NCBI GenBank assembly: GCA_964369665.1
Contig: CAYJFS010000001.1
Location: 62,001-126,000, forward strand
From: Bilophila sp964369665
GTDB taxonomy: Bacteria; Desulfobacterota; Desulfovibrionia; Desulfovibrionales; Desulfovibrionaceae
Length of the DNA: 64,000 bases
Reading direction: 5' to 3'
A model generated the notes under the pieces. That model was given only the letters and a program-made list of their open reading frames with translations. It did no database searches and was not told the DNA's origin. Of the stretch, positions 35,627 to 44,434 are shown piece after piece. The first letter of the stretch is position 1. Each line of letters begins with the position of its first letter. A program made the position numbers and the translations under genes.

Positions 35627-37144
35627 ATGAAGGTATATCTTATAGGTGCTGGACCAGGTGATCCAGGTCTTCTTACAATAAAAGGTAAACAAATATTAGA
35701 GCAAGCAGATGTTATTATTTATGATTATTTGGCAAACAACAGCTTACTTGAGTATACAAAACCAGAAGCAGAGCTTATTTATGTAGGGAAAAAAGCATCT
35801 GAACATACACTGCCTCAAGCTCAAATTAATAAGCTTATTGTAGAGAAAGCTAAAGCTGGTAAATGTGTAGCAAGGTTAAAGGGTGGAGACCCATATATTT
35901 TTGGTAGAGGTGCTGAAGAAGCAGAAGAGTTGTTGGCAGAAGGTATAGAGTTTGAGGAGATACCAGGTATTTCTAGTACTATTGCTGCTCCTGCTTATGC
36001 AGGCATTCCTTTAACTCATAGAGACTATGCTTCTTCTGTAACATTTATTACAGGGCATGAAAATCCTGATAAACCAGGTTCTGTTCATAATTGGGAAGCA
36101 CTTGCTAAGAGTGCAAATACGCTAGTTTTTGTTATGGGCATGAAAAACTTATCAGATATTGCTTGTAACCTAATATCATCTGGTCTATCTCCAGATACTC
36201 CAGCTGCTGTTATTTTTTGGGGTACAACTGCAAGGCATAGGAGTCTTGTTTCAACAATAGGGCTTCTTCCTTTAGAAGCAAAAAAAAAGGGTTTTATAAA
36301 TCCATCTATTATTGTTGTTGGCCATGTAGTTTGTTTACATAATAAATTAAACTGGTTTGAAAAAAAACCTCTTTTAGGTAAGAGTGTTGTTGTTACTCGT
36401 GCAAGAGAACAAGCAAGTATTTTAGCTGCTAGCCTTACAGATCTTGGTGCTGAAGTTATTCAGTTTCCTACTATTGATATTCAGCCAATTTTAGATACAG
36501 AACAAATTAGTCATGCTATACATAATATTGGTAGCTATGATTGGATTATTTTTACTTCAGCAAACGGTGTTCGATTTTTTTGGGAGAGGCTTCTACTGCA
36601 TAATATGGATGCTAGAGCTTTTTCAGGAGTTTCTATAGCTGCCATTGGTCCTGCTACTGCTGAAGCTATTAAAGAAAAAGGTATACAACCAGACTTTGTT
36701 CCTGATGCATATATTGCAGAGAGTGTTGCTGCAGGACTTATTGGTTTAGGTATACATGGTAAACGTATCCTTATCCCAAGAGCTAGAGAGGCAAGAGAGG
36801 TTCTTCCTGAGGAACTTGTTAAAGCTGGAGCATTTGTAGATGTTCTTCATGTATATGAAACAAAACCTGCTGTATCATTACGTGATGAGGTTTTGGAACG
36901 GATAGAGGCTGGAAATCTTGATTGTATTACTTTTGGTTCTTCTTCAACTGTAGATAATTTTTTTGAACAAATCCCGGTTGAAGTTCTTAGAAAGTATACA
37001 TTACCTAAATTTGCAGCTATTGGTCCTATTACTTCTGATACTTTAAAAAAATATGGGTTTGAATATGATATTCAGCCATCTAAGTATACGATTCCAGCCT
37101 TAGTAGATGCTATTGCAGATGCTTATACCATTCAGGAGGTGTAG
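35627..37144 (+). CDS. Fused uroporphyrinogen-III C-methyltransferase / uroporphyrinogen-III synthase
   Basis: The N-terminal half (about 1-240) is SUMT: VYLIGAGPGDPGLLTIKG, VYVGKKASEHTLPQ, VARLKGGDPYIFGRGAEEA and PGISSTIAAPAYAGIPLTHRD. The C-terminal half (about 255-505) is HemD-like: VVVTRAREQASILAASLTDLGAEV, WIIFTSANGVRFFW, AAIGPATAEAIKEKG and FAAIGPITSDTLKKYGF. Fusion lets one protein close uroporphyrinogen III and methylate it to precorrin-2, the route to sirohaem (and cobalamin or alternative haem). ATG 35627 is preferred over an upstream in-frame start, since GAGG precedes it. The next gene, purN, begins six bases after the stop. Confidence 0.92.
   Translation: MKVYLIGAGPGDPGLLTIKGKQILEQADVIIYDYLANNSLLEYTKPEAELIYVGKKASEHTLPQAQINKLIVEKAKAGKCVARLKGGDPYIFGRGAEEAEELLAEGIEFEEIPGISSTIAAPAYAGIPLTHRDYASSVTFITGHENPDKPGSVHNWEALAKSANTLVFVMGMKNLSDIACNLISSGLSPDTPAAVIFWGTTARHRSLVSTIGLLPLEAKKKGFINPSIIVVGHVVCLHNKLNWFEKKPLLGKSVVVTRAREQASILAASLTDLGAEVIQFPTIDIQPILDTEQISHAIHNIGSYDWIIFTSANGVRFFWERLLLHNMDARAFSGVSIAAIGPATAEAIKEKGIQPDFVPDAYIAESVAAGLIGLGIHGKRILIPRAREAREVLPEELVKAGAFVDVLHVYETKPAVSLRDEVLERIEAGNLDCITFGSSSTVDNFFEQIPVEVLRKYTLPKFAAIGPITSDTLKKYGFEYDIQPSKYTIPALVDAIADAYTIQEV
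36280..36288 (+). repeat. A9 tract inside the SUMT-HemD fusion gene
   Basis: Nine A bases code for the lysines of EAKKKGF and keep the frame. A slippage event would break the gene near residue 220. It is one of several A9 tracts in the window. Confidence 0.85.
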
Positions 37145-37149
37145 TTTAA

Positions 37150-37833
37150 TTGTCTCTTAGACTTGCTATACTAGCATCAGGAAATGGAAGTAATTTTCAG
37201 GCAATTTATGATAGTATAGATCGTGGTGTACTTGATGCAGAGATTAAAGTCCTATTGTGTAATCATCATGATGCATATGTTGTGCAACGAGCTAAAAATT
37301 TGGGTATTCCTTTTTTTGTTTATGAGAGTGATATTGCTTCAACTAGAGCAGAATTTGATGCTATTCTTGTAGATACTATTCAGCAGTTTGATATAGATAT
37401 CATTGCTCTTGCTGGTTATATGAGAATACTTTCTCCAATAATGATTCAAGCATTTAAGGGCAAAATTCTTAATATTCATCCTTCAATATTACCTGCTTTT
37501 AAAGGTATTCATAGTATAAGAGAAGCTCAAGAGTGGGGTGTAAAGGTTACAGGATGTTCTGTACACTTTGTAGATGAAAAAGTAGATCATGGTTCTATTA
37601 TAATTCAAGCTGTTGTGCCTGTTTTTCCTGAAGAGCCATTAGAAGCATTACAGAAGAGGATACATCAGCAGGAGTATAGAATTTATCCACAAGCATTACA
37701 ATGGATTGCACAAAAGAGATTATATTTTTGTGAAGACATGCGAACAGTGTATATAAAACCTGATCATAATAGTAAACCTATACCTTTTTCTCAGGATATA
37801 TATATTTATCCTCCGCTTGAAGAAGGATTTTAG
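37150..37833 (+). CDS. purN: Phosphoribosylglycinamide formyltransferase
   Basis: PurN adds a formyl group from 10-formyl-THF to GAR in purine synthesis. The nucleotide-binding ASGNGSNFQAI is at the start. The catalytic Asn and His are in KILNIHPSILPAFKG (about 110), and the Asp in VHFVDEKVDHGSI (about 145). The start is TTG 37150 with AGGAGG about ten bases upstream. The C-terminus extends about 20-30 residues past the usual end (a PDHNSKPIPFSQDIYIYPP tail). Confidence 0.93.
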   Translation: MSLRLAILASGNGSNFQAIYDSIDRGVLDAEIKVLLCNHHDAYVVQRAKNLGIPFFVYESDIASTRAEFDAILVDTIQQFDIDIIALAGYMRILSPIMIQAFKGKILNIHPSILPAFKGIHSIREAQEWGVKVTGCSVHFVDEKVDHGSIIIQAVVPVFPEEPLEALQKRIHQQEYRIYPQALQWIAQKRLYFCEDMRTVYIKPDHNSKPIPFSQDIYIYPPLEEGF

Positions 37834-37888
37834 TTTTTTGTTGAGTTTTTAATTCAAACTATAGTATATCTTAACAATCTGAAGATAG

Positions 37889-38755
37889 TTAAAATCGAGG
37901 TGTTTTTATACAACATCCACCATGCCCTGTTTTTGATATAAAATTTTGGTGATATTCTTCTGCAGGGTAAAATTCTTTTGCTGGAACAACTTGAGTTACA
38001 ATATCGAGTTTATTTTTTTGGGTAAGTTGTTCTATAAGATTTAAAATAATTTTTTTTTGTTCTTCATCTATATAAAATACAGCTGATCTATATTGTGTTC
38101 CTATATCAGGGCCTTGTTTGTTATATTGTGTTGGATCATGTATTTCAAAAAAAAGTTTTGCAAGGTCTATATATGATACTTTTTGTGGGTCAAAACATAC
38201 ATAGACTGTTTCAGCATGGCCTGTTGTTCCAGTACAAACTTGTTCATAGTTTGGGTCAGATGTTGTACCTCCCATATAGCCTGAGATTGTTTTTACAACA
38301 CCAGGTATATTTTGGAATGCATTTTCTATTCCCCAGAAACATCCTCCAGCAAAAAAGGCTTCTTTGTATTTTACCTCATGTGTATTTTTATACTCAGAAA
38401 TTTTTTCTTCTGGTATAAATGCTAAAGATAGTGAATTAACGCAGTGCCGTATATTTTTAGGTGTAAAACTTTCTCCTTCAAAAACATGACCAAGGTGACC
38501 ACCACAAGAATTACAGATAATTTCTGTACGGTGTCCATCAGCATCTGGTATTTTTTTTACAGCATTTGTACTATCGTCAAAACTTGGCCAGCCACAACCA
38601 GAATCAAATTTATCTTGTGATTTATAAAGCTCAGTTCCACATTGACGACATATATAAATTCCTGATTCTTTATGTTTTAAATATTTCCCAGAAAATGGTG
38701 CTTCTGTTTCTTTATTAAGAAGAATACGTTTTTCTTCTTTTGATAGGGGGTGCAT
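37889..38755 (-). CDS. Fused methionine sulfoxide reductase MsrB-MsrA
   Basis: Residues about 1-130 are MsrB: two zinc CxxC pairs (ICRQCGTEL, ICNSCGGHLGHVF), SGCGWPSFDD and the catalytic Cys in RHCVNSLSLAF. Residues about 135-288 are MsrA: EAFFAGGCFWGIENAF with its catalytic Cys, SGYMGG, and YHQNFISKTGHGG. The two stereoisomers of methionine sulfoxide are both reduced. The B-then-A order is the less common arrangement. No signal peptide is seen, so it is cytoplasmic. GGAG lies five bases before ATG 38755. It protects against oxidants such as host attack. Confidence 0.93.
   Translation of the reverse strand: MHPLSKEEKRILLNKETEAPFSGKYLKHKESGIYICRQCGTELYKSQDKFDSGCGWPSFDDSTNAVKKIPDADGHRTEIICNSCGGHLGHVFEGESFTPKNIRHCVNSLSLAFIPEEKISEYKNTHEVKYKEAFFAGGCFWGIENAFQNIPGVVKTISGYMGGTTSDPNYEQVCTGTTGHAETVYVCFDPQKVSYIDLAKLFFEIHDPTQYNKQGPDIGTQYRSAVFYIDEEQKKIILNLIEQLTQKNKLDIVTQVVPAKEFYPAEEYHQNFISKTGHGGCCIKTPRF
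38050..38058 (-). repeat. A9 (T9 on the plus strand) tract inside msrBA
   Basis: Nine coding-strand A bases encode the lysines of EQKKIILNL and preserve the frame. It is a potential slippage site near residue 235. Confidence 0.85.
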
Positions 38756-39328
38756 AATTTCTCCTATACTTTAGAAAGAAAATATTTATAAAAAATAGGA
38801 ATTATATGTCTGAGAATCTATATGAAATTTTTATGTATAATAGTCTTAAATGAGCTATTGTAGCATAGCTACTTTTCTTATAAAAAATAGTTTTTAGTCT
38901 TTTTATGAGTATTGAACAAGTTATTATTTAGAATGTATTTTTTTGATTTAAAGACTAGCCAAGATCAAGAGAGTAGTTATAGTTAGATAGTAATATATAT
39001 ATTACTATGTAATTAATAAAAATATTCACTTATTATACTGGTAACATATCTATTTAAAATTATTTTTTGAATATTGATGTTAATAAAATATCTGTATACT
39101 ATCTTATATTAGTAGTGTGGTGTTGAGTAGTTTGTTTAATATGTAATATATAAAAAATAAAGTGTTACTTTATCTTTTTTAAAATACACTTCTAATACTA
39201 TTCTTATATAGTATTCATTAAGATAGGAATATCAAATAAGTTAAATAAAAACTTTAACTTTTATTTTAAAAAATAGTATTTATTAGTTGTGATTGGTAAA
39301 ATCAAATTTATTTTTATAGAGGTAGTAA
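38756..39328. other. Non-coding AT-rich gap
   Basis: About 570 bases lie between the divergent msrBA and CcdA-like genes. The only feature I see is a perfect 20-base palindrome at 38988-39007. There is no gene I can support. Confidence 0.5.
38988..39007. repeat. Perfect 20-base AT palindrome
   Basis: TAGTAATATA is followed directly by its reverse complement TATATTACTA. No T tract follows, so it is more likely an operator or cruciform-prone site, or chance, than a terminator. Confidence 0.6.
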
Positions 39329-40087
39329 ATGTTCACTCCATTTTCAATGGAAACATTTAATTGGGCAGCAGAAAGTTTATTTGTTATTAGTGGTGCTTCG
39401 TTTTTGTGGGGACTGAGTAGTTCAGTATTAAGTCCATGTCATTTAGGTATTGTTCCTATTTTGGGAAGCCATGCTGCTGGTTATACAATTTTAGGGATAG
39501 GCCAAAAGCCATTATATCAAGTATTTTTATTCACCTTGGGTTTCTTTTTTACTATCCCAATTATTGGTTTTTTTATTTTTGTTATAGGTCATGGGCTTCA
39601 TCTAGGAGGGCATTACTGGACAATCCCTTCTGGTGTTTTGCTTTTATGGCTAGGTGTAGATATGATGAGAGTGCATAGTTGCTCACGTTTATCAAATATT
39701 CTAGGTAAACTACGTTCTCGTTTAAAATTAGGTATATATTCTAGTGCAGTAGTTTTAGGACTTACATATGGTTTTCTTGCTGGAGGATGTTCAGCAGGTT
39801 TTTTAGTCCCAATATTTGCTATAACATTACCTCAAGGCATAGAAGTGTGCCTTATTATAGCTGTATGTTTTGGGTTAGGCCATACTTTACCAATGACAGT
39901 TGCAGGTTGTTCTGCTTCTTTAGCAAAGCGTTTTTTACATGATCATAATCATGCTTGTTGTGAAAACAAGACATTAAGTAAAGCATCAATAGATCCACAT
40001 GTTGGTGAGGCAAGATTTCGTAAGCTTGTTGGTATTGTGACTATAGTTATTGGTGTTCTTTTTATTTTGCACCCTCTTTTAGAGTAA
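39329..40087 (+). CDS. CcdA-like cytochrome c biogenesis / thiol-transport membrane protein
   Basis: The 252 residues form about six membrane helices in two related halves. The two functional Cys motifs of the CcdA/DsbD core are visible: VLSPCHLGIVPILG (helix 1) and AGGCSAGFLVPIF (helix 4). CcdA-type proteins move reducing equivalents across the inner membrane to thioredoxin-like partners. The loop between the fifth and sixth helices carries HDHNHACCE, a possible metal site. GAGGT precedes the ATG. No thioredoxin partner adjoins it. Confidence 0.8.
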   Translation: MFTPFSMETFNWAAESLFVISGASFLWGLSSSVLSPCHLGIVPILGSHAAGYTILGIGQKPLYQVFLFTLGFFFTIPIIGFFIFVIGHGLHLGGHYWTIPSGVLLLWLGVDMMRVHSCSRLSNILGKLRSRLKLGIYSSAVVLGLTYGFLAGGCSAGFLVPIFAITLPQGIEVCLIIAVCFGLGHTLPMTVAGCSASLAKRFLHDHNHACCENKTLSKASIDPHVGEARFRKLVGIVTIVIGVLFILHPLLE

Positions 40088-40216
40088 TCAAATATATAGA
40101 AAATTTTTGATGTATATATTGTTGATGTAATAAAATTAAGTAAGAGACATGATAATAGATTACTATTTAACTATTATAAAATAATAAACTCTAGTATATT
40201 AATTAAAGTATATTAA

Positions 40217-40235
40217 GGAGTCTGATACTCTTTTT
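40217..40235 (+). terminator. Short hairpin with T tract
   Basis: GAGT-CTGAT-ACTC followed by TTTTT gives a 4-bp stem (plus a flanking G-T) and a T run after the CcdA-like gene. The stem is short. Confidence 0.35.
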
Positions 40236-40236
40236 G

Positions 40237-40275
40237 ATAGGTCGTGTTATATTAATACGGCCTATTATTGTTTTT
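40237..40275 (+). terminator. Rho-independent terminator
   Basis: ATAGGTCGTGTTA and TAATACGGCCTAT form a 13-bp stem with two G-T pairs and a three-base loop at 40237-40265, followed by TATTGTTTTT. It lies between the CcdA-like gene and the cbpA operon, and probably ends the first and insulates the second. Confidence 0.7.
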
Positions 40276-40305
40276 ACATTGTATGGGTTGTATAGTTTAA
40301 TTTTA

Positions 40306-40333
40306 TTGTAATAACTGATATTTGTTATATAAT
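40306..40333 (+). promoter_or_regulatory. Sigma70-type promoter for cbpA-cbpM-clpB
   Basis: TTGTAA (40306-40311) and a perfect TATAAT (40328-40333) are 16 bases apart, about 60 bases before the cbpA start. No CIRCE element is seen and no clear sigma-32-like box. Confidence 0.45.
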
Positions 40334-40394
40334 GCTATTAGTTTAGATTTTAATGTATTTGATAAGCATTGTAGTTTTTTGTGGAGGTTTTTTG

Positions 40395-41309
40395 GTGAGT
40401 GTTCAATATAAAGATTATTATAAAGTTCTTGGTGTAGAAAGAAATGCTACAAAAGATGTTATATCTAAGGCATATAAAAAACTTGCAAAGCAATATCATC
40501 CAGATCTTAATCCTGGTAACACAAATGCAGAAGATACTTTTAAAGATATTACAGAAGCATATGAAGTGCTTAAGGATGATGAGAAAAGAAAAATGTATGA
40601 TCAACTAGGTTCAAATTGGCAAGATGGGCAACAATTTCAAGGTGCACCTGGTTTTGAGAATTTTAATTTTAATTTTGGCAGCGATGCTTTTGGTGCATCT
40701 GGTTTTAGTGATTTTTTTGATTCTATCTTTGGTGGATCTCGTGATGCTGCAGGAGGTAGATTCAGTCAATACTCTTCACGTCCACAAAGAGGAAGAGATA
40801 TTGAAGCAGAGTTTTCTATTAGTTTGGAAGATAGTCTTCATGGCGGAGAAAAAAGTGTAACTTTGCAGACATCAGATGGCCCAAAAACATTAAAAATTAA
40901 TATTCCTCAAGGAATACGAGATGGTTCTAAGTTACGTCTTTCTGGTCAAGGCTATGGCTCACCTAATAATGGTCCAAAAGGTGATTTATATCTTCGAATT
41001 AAATTTTTACCTCATGCAAATTTTCATGTTGAAGGAAACAATCTTACCTATAATGTAAAAATAATGCCTTGGGAGGCTGTTTTAGGAACCAAGGTTCATG
41101 TACCTACACTTGAAGGTACAGTTGAGCTTTCTATACCTGAAGGTACAAATAGTGGTCGTAAAATGCGACTAAAAGGAAAAGGGCTTGGTTCACCAGGTTC
41201 TCGAGGAGATCTTTTTGTAGTGATAGGGATTACAGTACCAACAAATCTTACAGATAAACAACGTAACTTATGGGAAGCTTTAGCTAGTGATATAGATACA
41301 GTAGCATAA
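40395..41309 (+). CDS. cbpA: CbpA-type DnaJ co-chaperone (no zinc finger)
   Basis: The J domain (about 1-68) has YYKVLGVERNATKDVISKAYKKLAKQYHPDLNPG with the HPD motif. A Gly/Phe-rich linker follows, then the C-terminal substrate-binding domains (SLEDSLHGGEKSV, KINIPQGIRDGSKLRLSGQG, ...IPEGTNSGRKMRLKGKGLG). The Cys-rich zinc finger of DnaJ is absent, which places it in the CbpA class. The start is GTG 40395 with GGAGG eight bases upstream; the longer frame is not homologous. CbpA stimulates DnaK. It leads the cbpA-cbpM-clpB unit. Confidence 0.93.
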   Translation: MSVQYKDYYKVLGVERNATKDVISKAYKKLAKQYHPDLNPGNTNAEDTFKDITEAYEVLKDDEKRKMYDQLGSNWQDGQQFQGAPGFENFNFNFGSDAFGASGFSDFFDSIFGGSRDAAGGRFSQYSSRPQRGRDIEAEFSISLEDSLHGGEKSVTLQTSDGPKTLKINIPQGIRDGSKLRLSGQGYGSPNNGPKGDLYLRIKFLPHANFHVEGNNLTYNVKIMPWEAVLGTKVHVPTLEGTVELSIPEGTNSGRKMRLKGKGLGSPGSRGDLFVVIGITVPTNLTDKQRNLWEALASDIDTVA

Positions 41310-41319
41310 GGAGGTTAAC

Positions 41320-41631
41320 ATGGGCTTCTTGCAGACTAAAAGGGATTTACCCAGCCGCTCTAGGTTAATAGTTTGGTCTGAATTCATAGAACTTACAGGT
41401 ACAACACCTGAACGTATTATAGAGCTCATTGATATTGGATGGATTGCCCCAATTAAAACAGCAAAAGAAGTTATGTTATTTGGTCAGGAAGATGTATATC
41501 GTTTACGTAAACTTGAAAGAATTTGTATAGATTTTGATATAAACACTGTTGGTGGAAGTATTATTATTGATCTTTTAGATCGTGTAAGCCAACTTGAAAA
41601 GCAAATAAAAGCTGTTACAGAAAAATTTTAG
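41320..41631 (+). CDS. cbpM: CbpM-like MerR-related chaperone modulator
   Basis: The 103 residues have a helix-turn-helix-like middle (EFIELTGTTPERIIELIDIGWIAPI, then EDVYRLRKLERICIDFDI) and a C-terminal coiled coil (IIDLLDRVSQLEKQIKAV). In E. coli CbpM binds the J domain of CbpA and inhibits it. The gene starts ten bases after cbpA, with an excellent AGGAGG binding site. Confidence 0.87.
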   Translation: MGFLQTKRDLPSRSRLIVWSEFIELTGTTPERIIELIDIGWIAPIKTAKEVMLFGQEDVYRLRKLERICIDFDINTVGGSIIIDLLDRVSQLEKQIKAVTEKF

Positions 41632-41766
41632 AATAGTATATTGGCTTAATATTCATTATGGTAATGAGCTATATATATTACAAAAATAGAAAAAATTTAC
41701 TTTATTTCTATATATTAACTAGCATATGTAAGTTGTTTTTTACATAAAGAGCTAAAGGAAAAGAGC

Positions 41767-44397
41767 ATGGATATAAATAAGCTAACCCAAAAATCACAAG
41801 AAGCTTTTTCTGATGCACAAGCTCTTGCAATACAGTATGGACATCAAGAGACAGATGTGGAGCACATAGCACTTGCCCTTATTATGCAAGAAGAAGGATT
41901 TGTATCACGAGTTCTTGAGCGGATGGGTATACATCCAAAAATATGTATAACAACACTCGTAGATATCCTTAAAAAACGGTCTTCTGTTCGTGGTCCAGGT
42001 ATAGAAGTTGGAAAAATTATGATTTCTCAGAGGTTAAGTAAAATTATAACAAAAGCTGAGTCACTGGCTAAAAACCTTAAGGATGAGTATATAAGTGTTG
42101 AACATCTTTTTTTTGAAACACTACATAAGCCTGAATCCACAGGTATGGGAATATTTATTAAAGAAGTAGGTCTTACTGCTGAAAAATTTATGGATGCTAT
42201 GCTTGCTGTTCGTGGTCCACATCGTGTGACTTCAGCAACTCCAGAGCAAACATATGAGGCCTTACAGAAGTATGGGAGAGATATTGTTTATGCTGCAAAA
42301 AAAGGAAAGTTAGATCCTGTTATTGGTCGTGAGTCTGAGATACGTAGAGTTATTAGGATTCTTTCACGTAGAACAAAAAATAATCCTGTGCTTATTGGTG
42401 AGGCTGGTGTAGGTAAAACTGCTATTGTAGAGGGATTAGCCTTTCGTATTCTTCAAGAAGATGTGCCTGAAGGTTTAAAAGGAAAATCTATATTTGCTCT
42501 TGATATGGGATCACTTATTGCTGGAGCTAAATATAGAGGAGAATTTGAAGAACGTCTTAAAGCTGTTTTATCAGAAGTAGAAAAATCAGAAGGGCATATC
42601 ATTCTTTTCATTGATGAATTACATACTATTGTTGGGGCTGGTAAAACAGATGGTGCTATGGATGCAGGGAATTTGTTAAAACCTATGCTTGCACGAGGTG
42701 AAATGCATTGTATTGGTGCAACGACGATTGATGAATATAGAAAATACATAGAAAAAGATCCTGCATTAGAGCGTCGATTTCAACCAGTACTTGTTGAAGA
42801 ACCAACAATTGAAGATACAATATCAATTTTACGTGGGCTTAAAGAGCGTTTTGAAGTGCATCATGGTGTTAGAATTAGTGATTCTTCTATAGTAGAAGCA
42901 GTAGTTTTGTCAGATAGATATATTTCTGATAGACAGCTTCCTGATAAGGCCATAGATCTTGTTGATGAAGCCGCAGCACTTATTCGTACAGAGATTGATT
43001 CTTTACCTACAGAACTTGATGAAGCAAACCGTAAAATAATGCAACTTGAAATAGAAAGAGAAGCTTTAAAAAAAGAAAATGATACCCTTTCACGTGAGCG
43101 CCTTAAGCATATAGAAGAAGAATTAAAAAATCTTCAGTTACTACAATCTGAATTAAGAGAACGATGGGAAGCTGAAAAAAATTCTATTAATACTATAAGA
43201 AATATTAAAGAACAAATAGAGCAAACACGTTTTGCTATTGATGAAGCCACACGCAATGGTGAATTACAAACAGCAGCAGAATTGAAATATTCAAAATTGT
43301 TTGAGTTAGAGAAGCAATTAGAAGAAACAGAAAAGTCTGATGAACAACCACGCTTATTAAAGGAAGAAGTTAGACCAGATGATGTTGCTGATATTGTTGC
43401 AAAATGGACAGGTATTCCTGTAGCAAGGCTATTAGAGTCTGAAAGAGAAAAATTATTAAAATTACCAGAAAAGTTACATGAAAGAGTTATAGGTCAAGAT
43501 GAAGCAGTTAAAGCAGTGTCTGATGCTGTCTTACGTACACGTGCAGGTATTGCTGATCCTCAAAGACCACAAGGTTCCTTTATATTTCTTGGGCCTACAG
43601 GTGTAGGTAAAACAGAACTTTGTAAGGCACTAGCTGAAGCTTTATTTGACTCAGAGGAGAATATTGTCCGTCTTGATATGAGTGAATATATGGAGAAACA
43701 TTCAGTAGCAAGGCTTATTGGTGCTCCTCCTGGATATATTGGTTATGATGAAGGTGGGCAACTTACAGAAGCTGTTCGTCGTAAACCATATAGTGTTGTT
43801 CTTTTTGATGAAATAGAAAAAGCACATCCTGATGTTTTTAATACATTATTACAGTCATTAGATGATGGAAGGCTTACAGATAGTCAAGGTAGAACTATTG
43901 ATTTTCGTAATACTATTGTCATTATGACATCTAATATTGGTTCATATAAAATTCTTGAAGGTATAAGTTTTGATGGGACGATTGAAGAGGGGCTTTATGA
44001 GTCAGTTATGGGTGATTTGAAACAGCATTTTAGACCAGAATTTCTTAATAGAGTAGATGATATAGTATTATTTAAACCATTGCTTATTGAACAAGTAAGT
44101 AGCATCATTGAGCTACAGCTTACACGACTACGTAAGCGCCTTACATCTCAAAAAATTACTATTGAACTTACACAAGGAGCTTACAACTTTATTGCAGAGG
44201 CTGCTTATGATCCTCATTATGGAGCACGACCACTTAAACGATATTTACAGCAAAAAGTGGAGACACCTTTGGCACATTTACTTATTAGTAGTCAAGTTTA
44301 TGAAGGTCAGCATGTTGTAATAGATAGTACATCAGAAAACAATGGACTACGATATGGTATAGAAAATAGTGGTGTAGTAACTTGGTTTAAAAAATAA
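41767..44397 (+). CDS. clpB: ClpB disaggregase (Hsp100 ATPase)
   Basis: ClpB works with DnaK-DnaJ/CbpA to resolubilise aggregates after stress. The N-terminal domain repeats (about 1-145) are followed by AAA1 with Walker A GEAGVGKT and IDELHTIVGAG, the coiled-coil middle domain (about 405-520), and AAA2 with GPTGVGKT, DMSEYMEKHSVARLIGAPPGY and MTSNIGS. The C-terminal D2 domain completes 876 residues, full length. The gene lies downstream of cbpA-cbpM, 135 bases away, on the same strand, and may share the transcript. Confidence 0.97.
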   Translation: MDINKLTQKSQEAFSDAQALAIQYGHQETDVEHIALALIMQEEGFVSRVLERMGIHPKICITTLVDILKKRSSVRGPGIEVGKIMISQRLSKIITKAESLAKNLKDEYISVEHLFFETLHKPESTGMGIFIKEVGLTAEKFMDAMLAVRGPHRVTSATPEQTYEALQKYGRDIVYAAKKGKLDPVIGRESEIRRVIRILSRRTKNNPVLIGEAGVGKTAIVEGLAFRILQEDVPEGLKGKSIFALDMGSLIAGAKYRGEFEERLKAVLSEVEKSEGHIILFIDELHTIVGAGKTDGAMDAGNLLKPMLARGEMHCIGATTIDEYRKYIEKDPALERRFQPVLVEEPTIEDTISILRGLKERFEVHHGVRISDSSIVEAVVLSDRYISDRQLPDKAIDLVDEAAALIRTEIDSLPTELDEANRKIMQLEIEREALKKENDTLSRERLKHIEEELKNLQLLQSELRERWEAEKNSINTIRNIKEQIEQTRFAIDEATRNGELQTAAELKYSKLFELEKQLEETEKSDEQPRLLKEEVRPDDVADIVAKWTGIPVARLLESEREKLLKLPEKLHERVIGQDEAVKAVSDAVLRTRAGIADPQRPQGSFIFLGPTGVGKTELCKALAEALFDSEENIVRLDMSEYMEKHSVARLIGAPPGYIGYDEGGQLTEAVRRKPYSVVLFDEIEKAHPDVFNTLLQSLDDGRLTDSQGRTIDFRNTIVIMTSNIGSYKILEGISFDGTIEEGLYESVMGDLKQHFRPEFLNRVDDIVLFKPLLIEQVSSIIELQLTRLRKRLTSQKITIELTQGAYNFIAEAAYDPHYGARPLKRYLQQKVETPLAHLLISSQVYEGQHVVIDSTSENNGLRYGIENSGVVTWFKK

Positions 44398-44434
44398 TAT
44401 AAGACTAAAGATAGTTATATGATGGATGAAGCAA

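Noticed and set aside
36280..38058. A9 tracts in the SUMT-HemD and MsrBA genes as phase-variation switches
   Set aside because: Both are in frame and in housekeeping genes; they show that A9 tracts are common in this genome rather than specific to switching.
40088..40394. CIRCE or sigma-32 element before the chaperone operon
   Set aside because: No TTAGCACTC-N9-GAGTGCTAA repeat and no typical sigma-32 -35/-10 pair; a sigma70-like promoter fits better.
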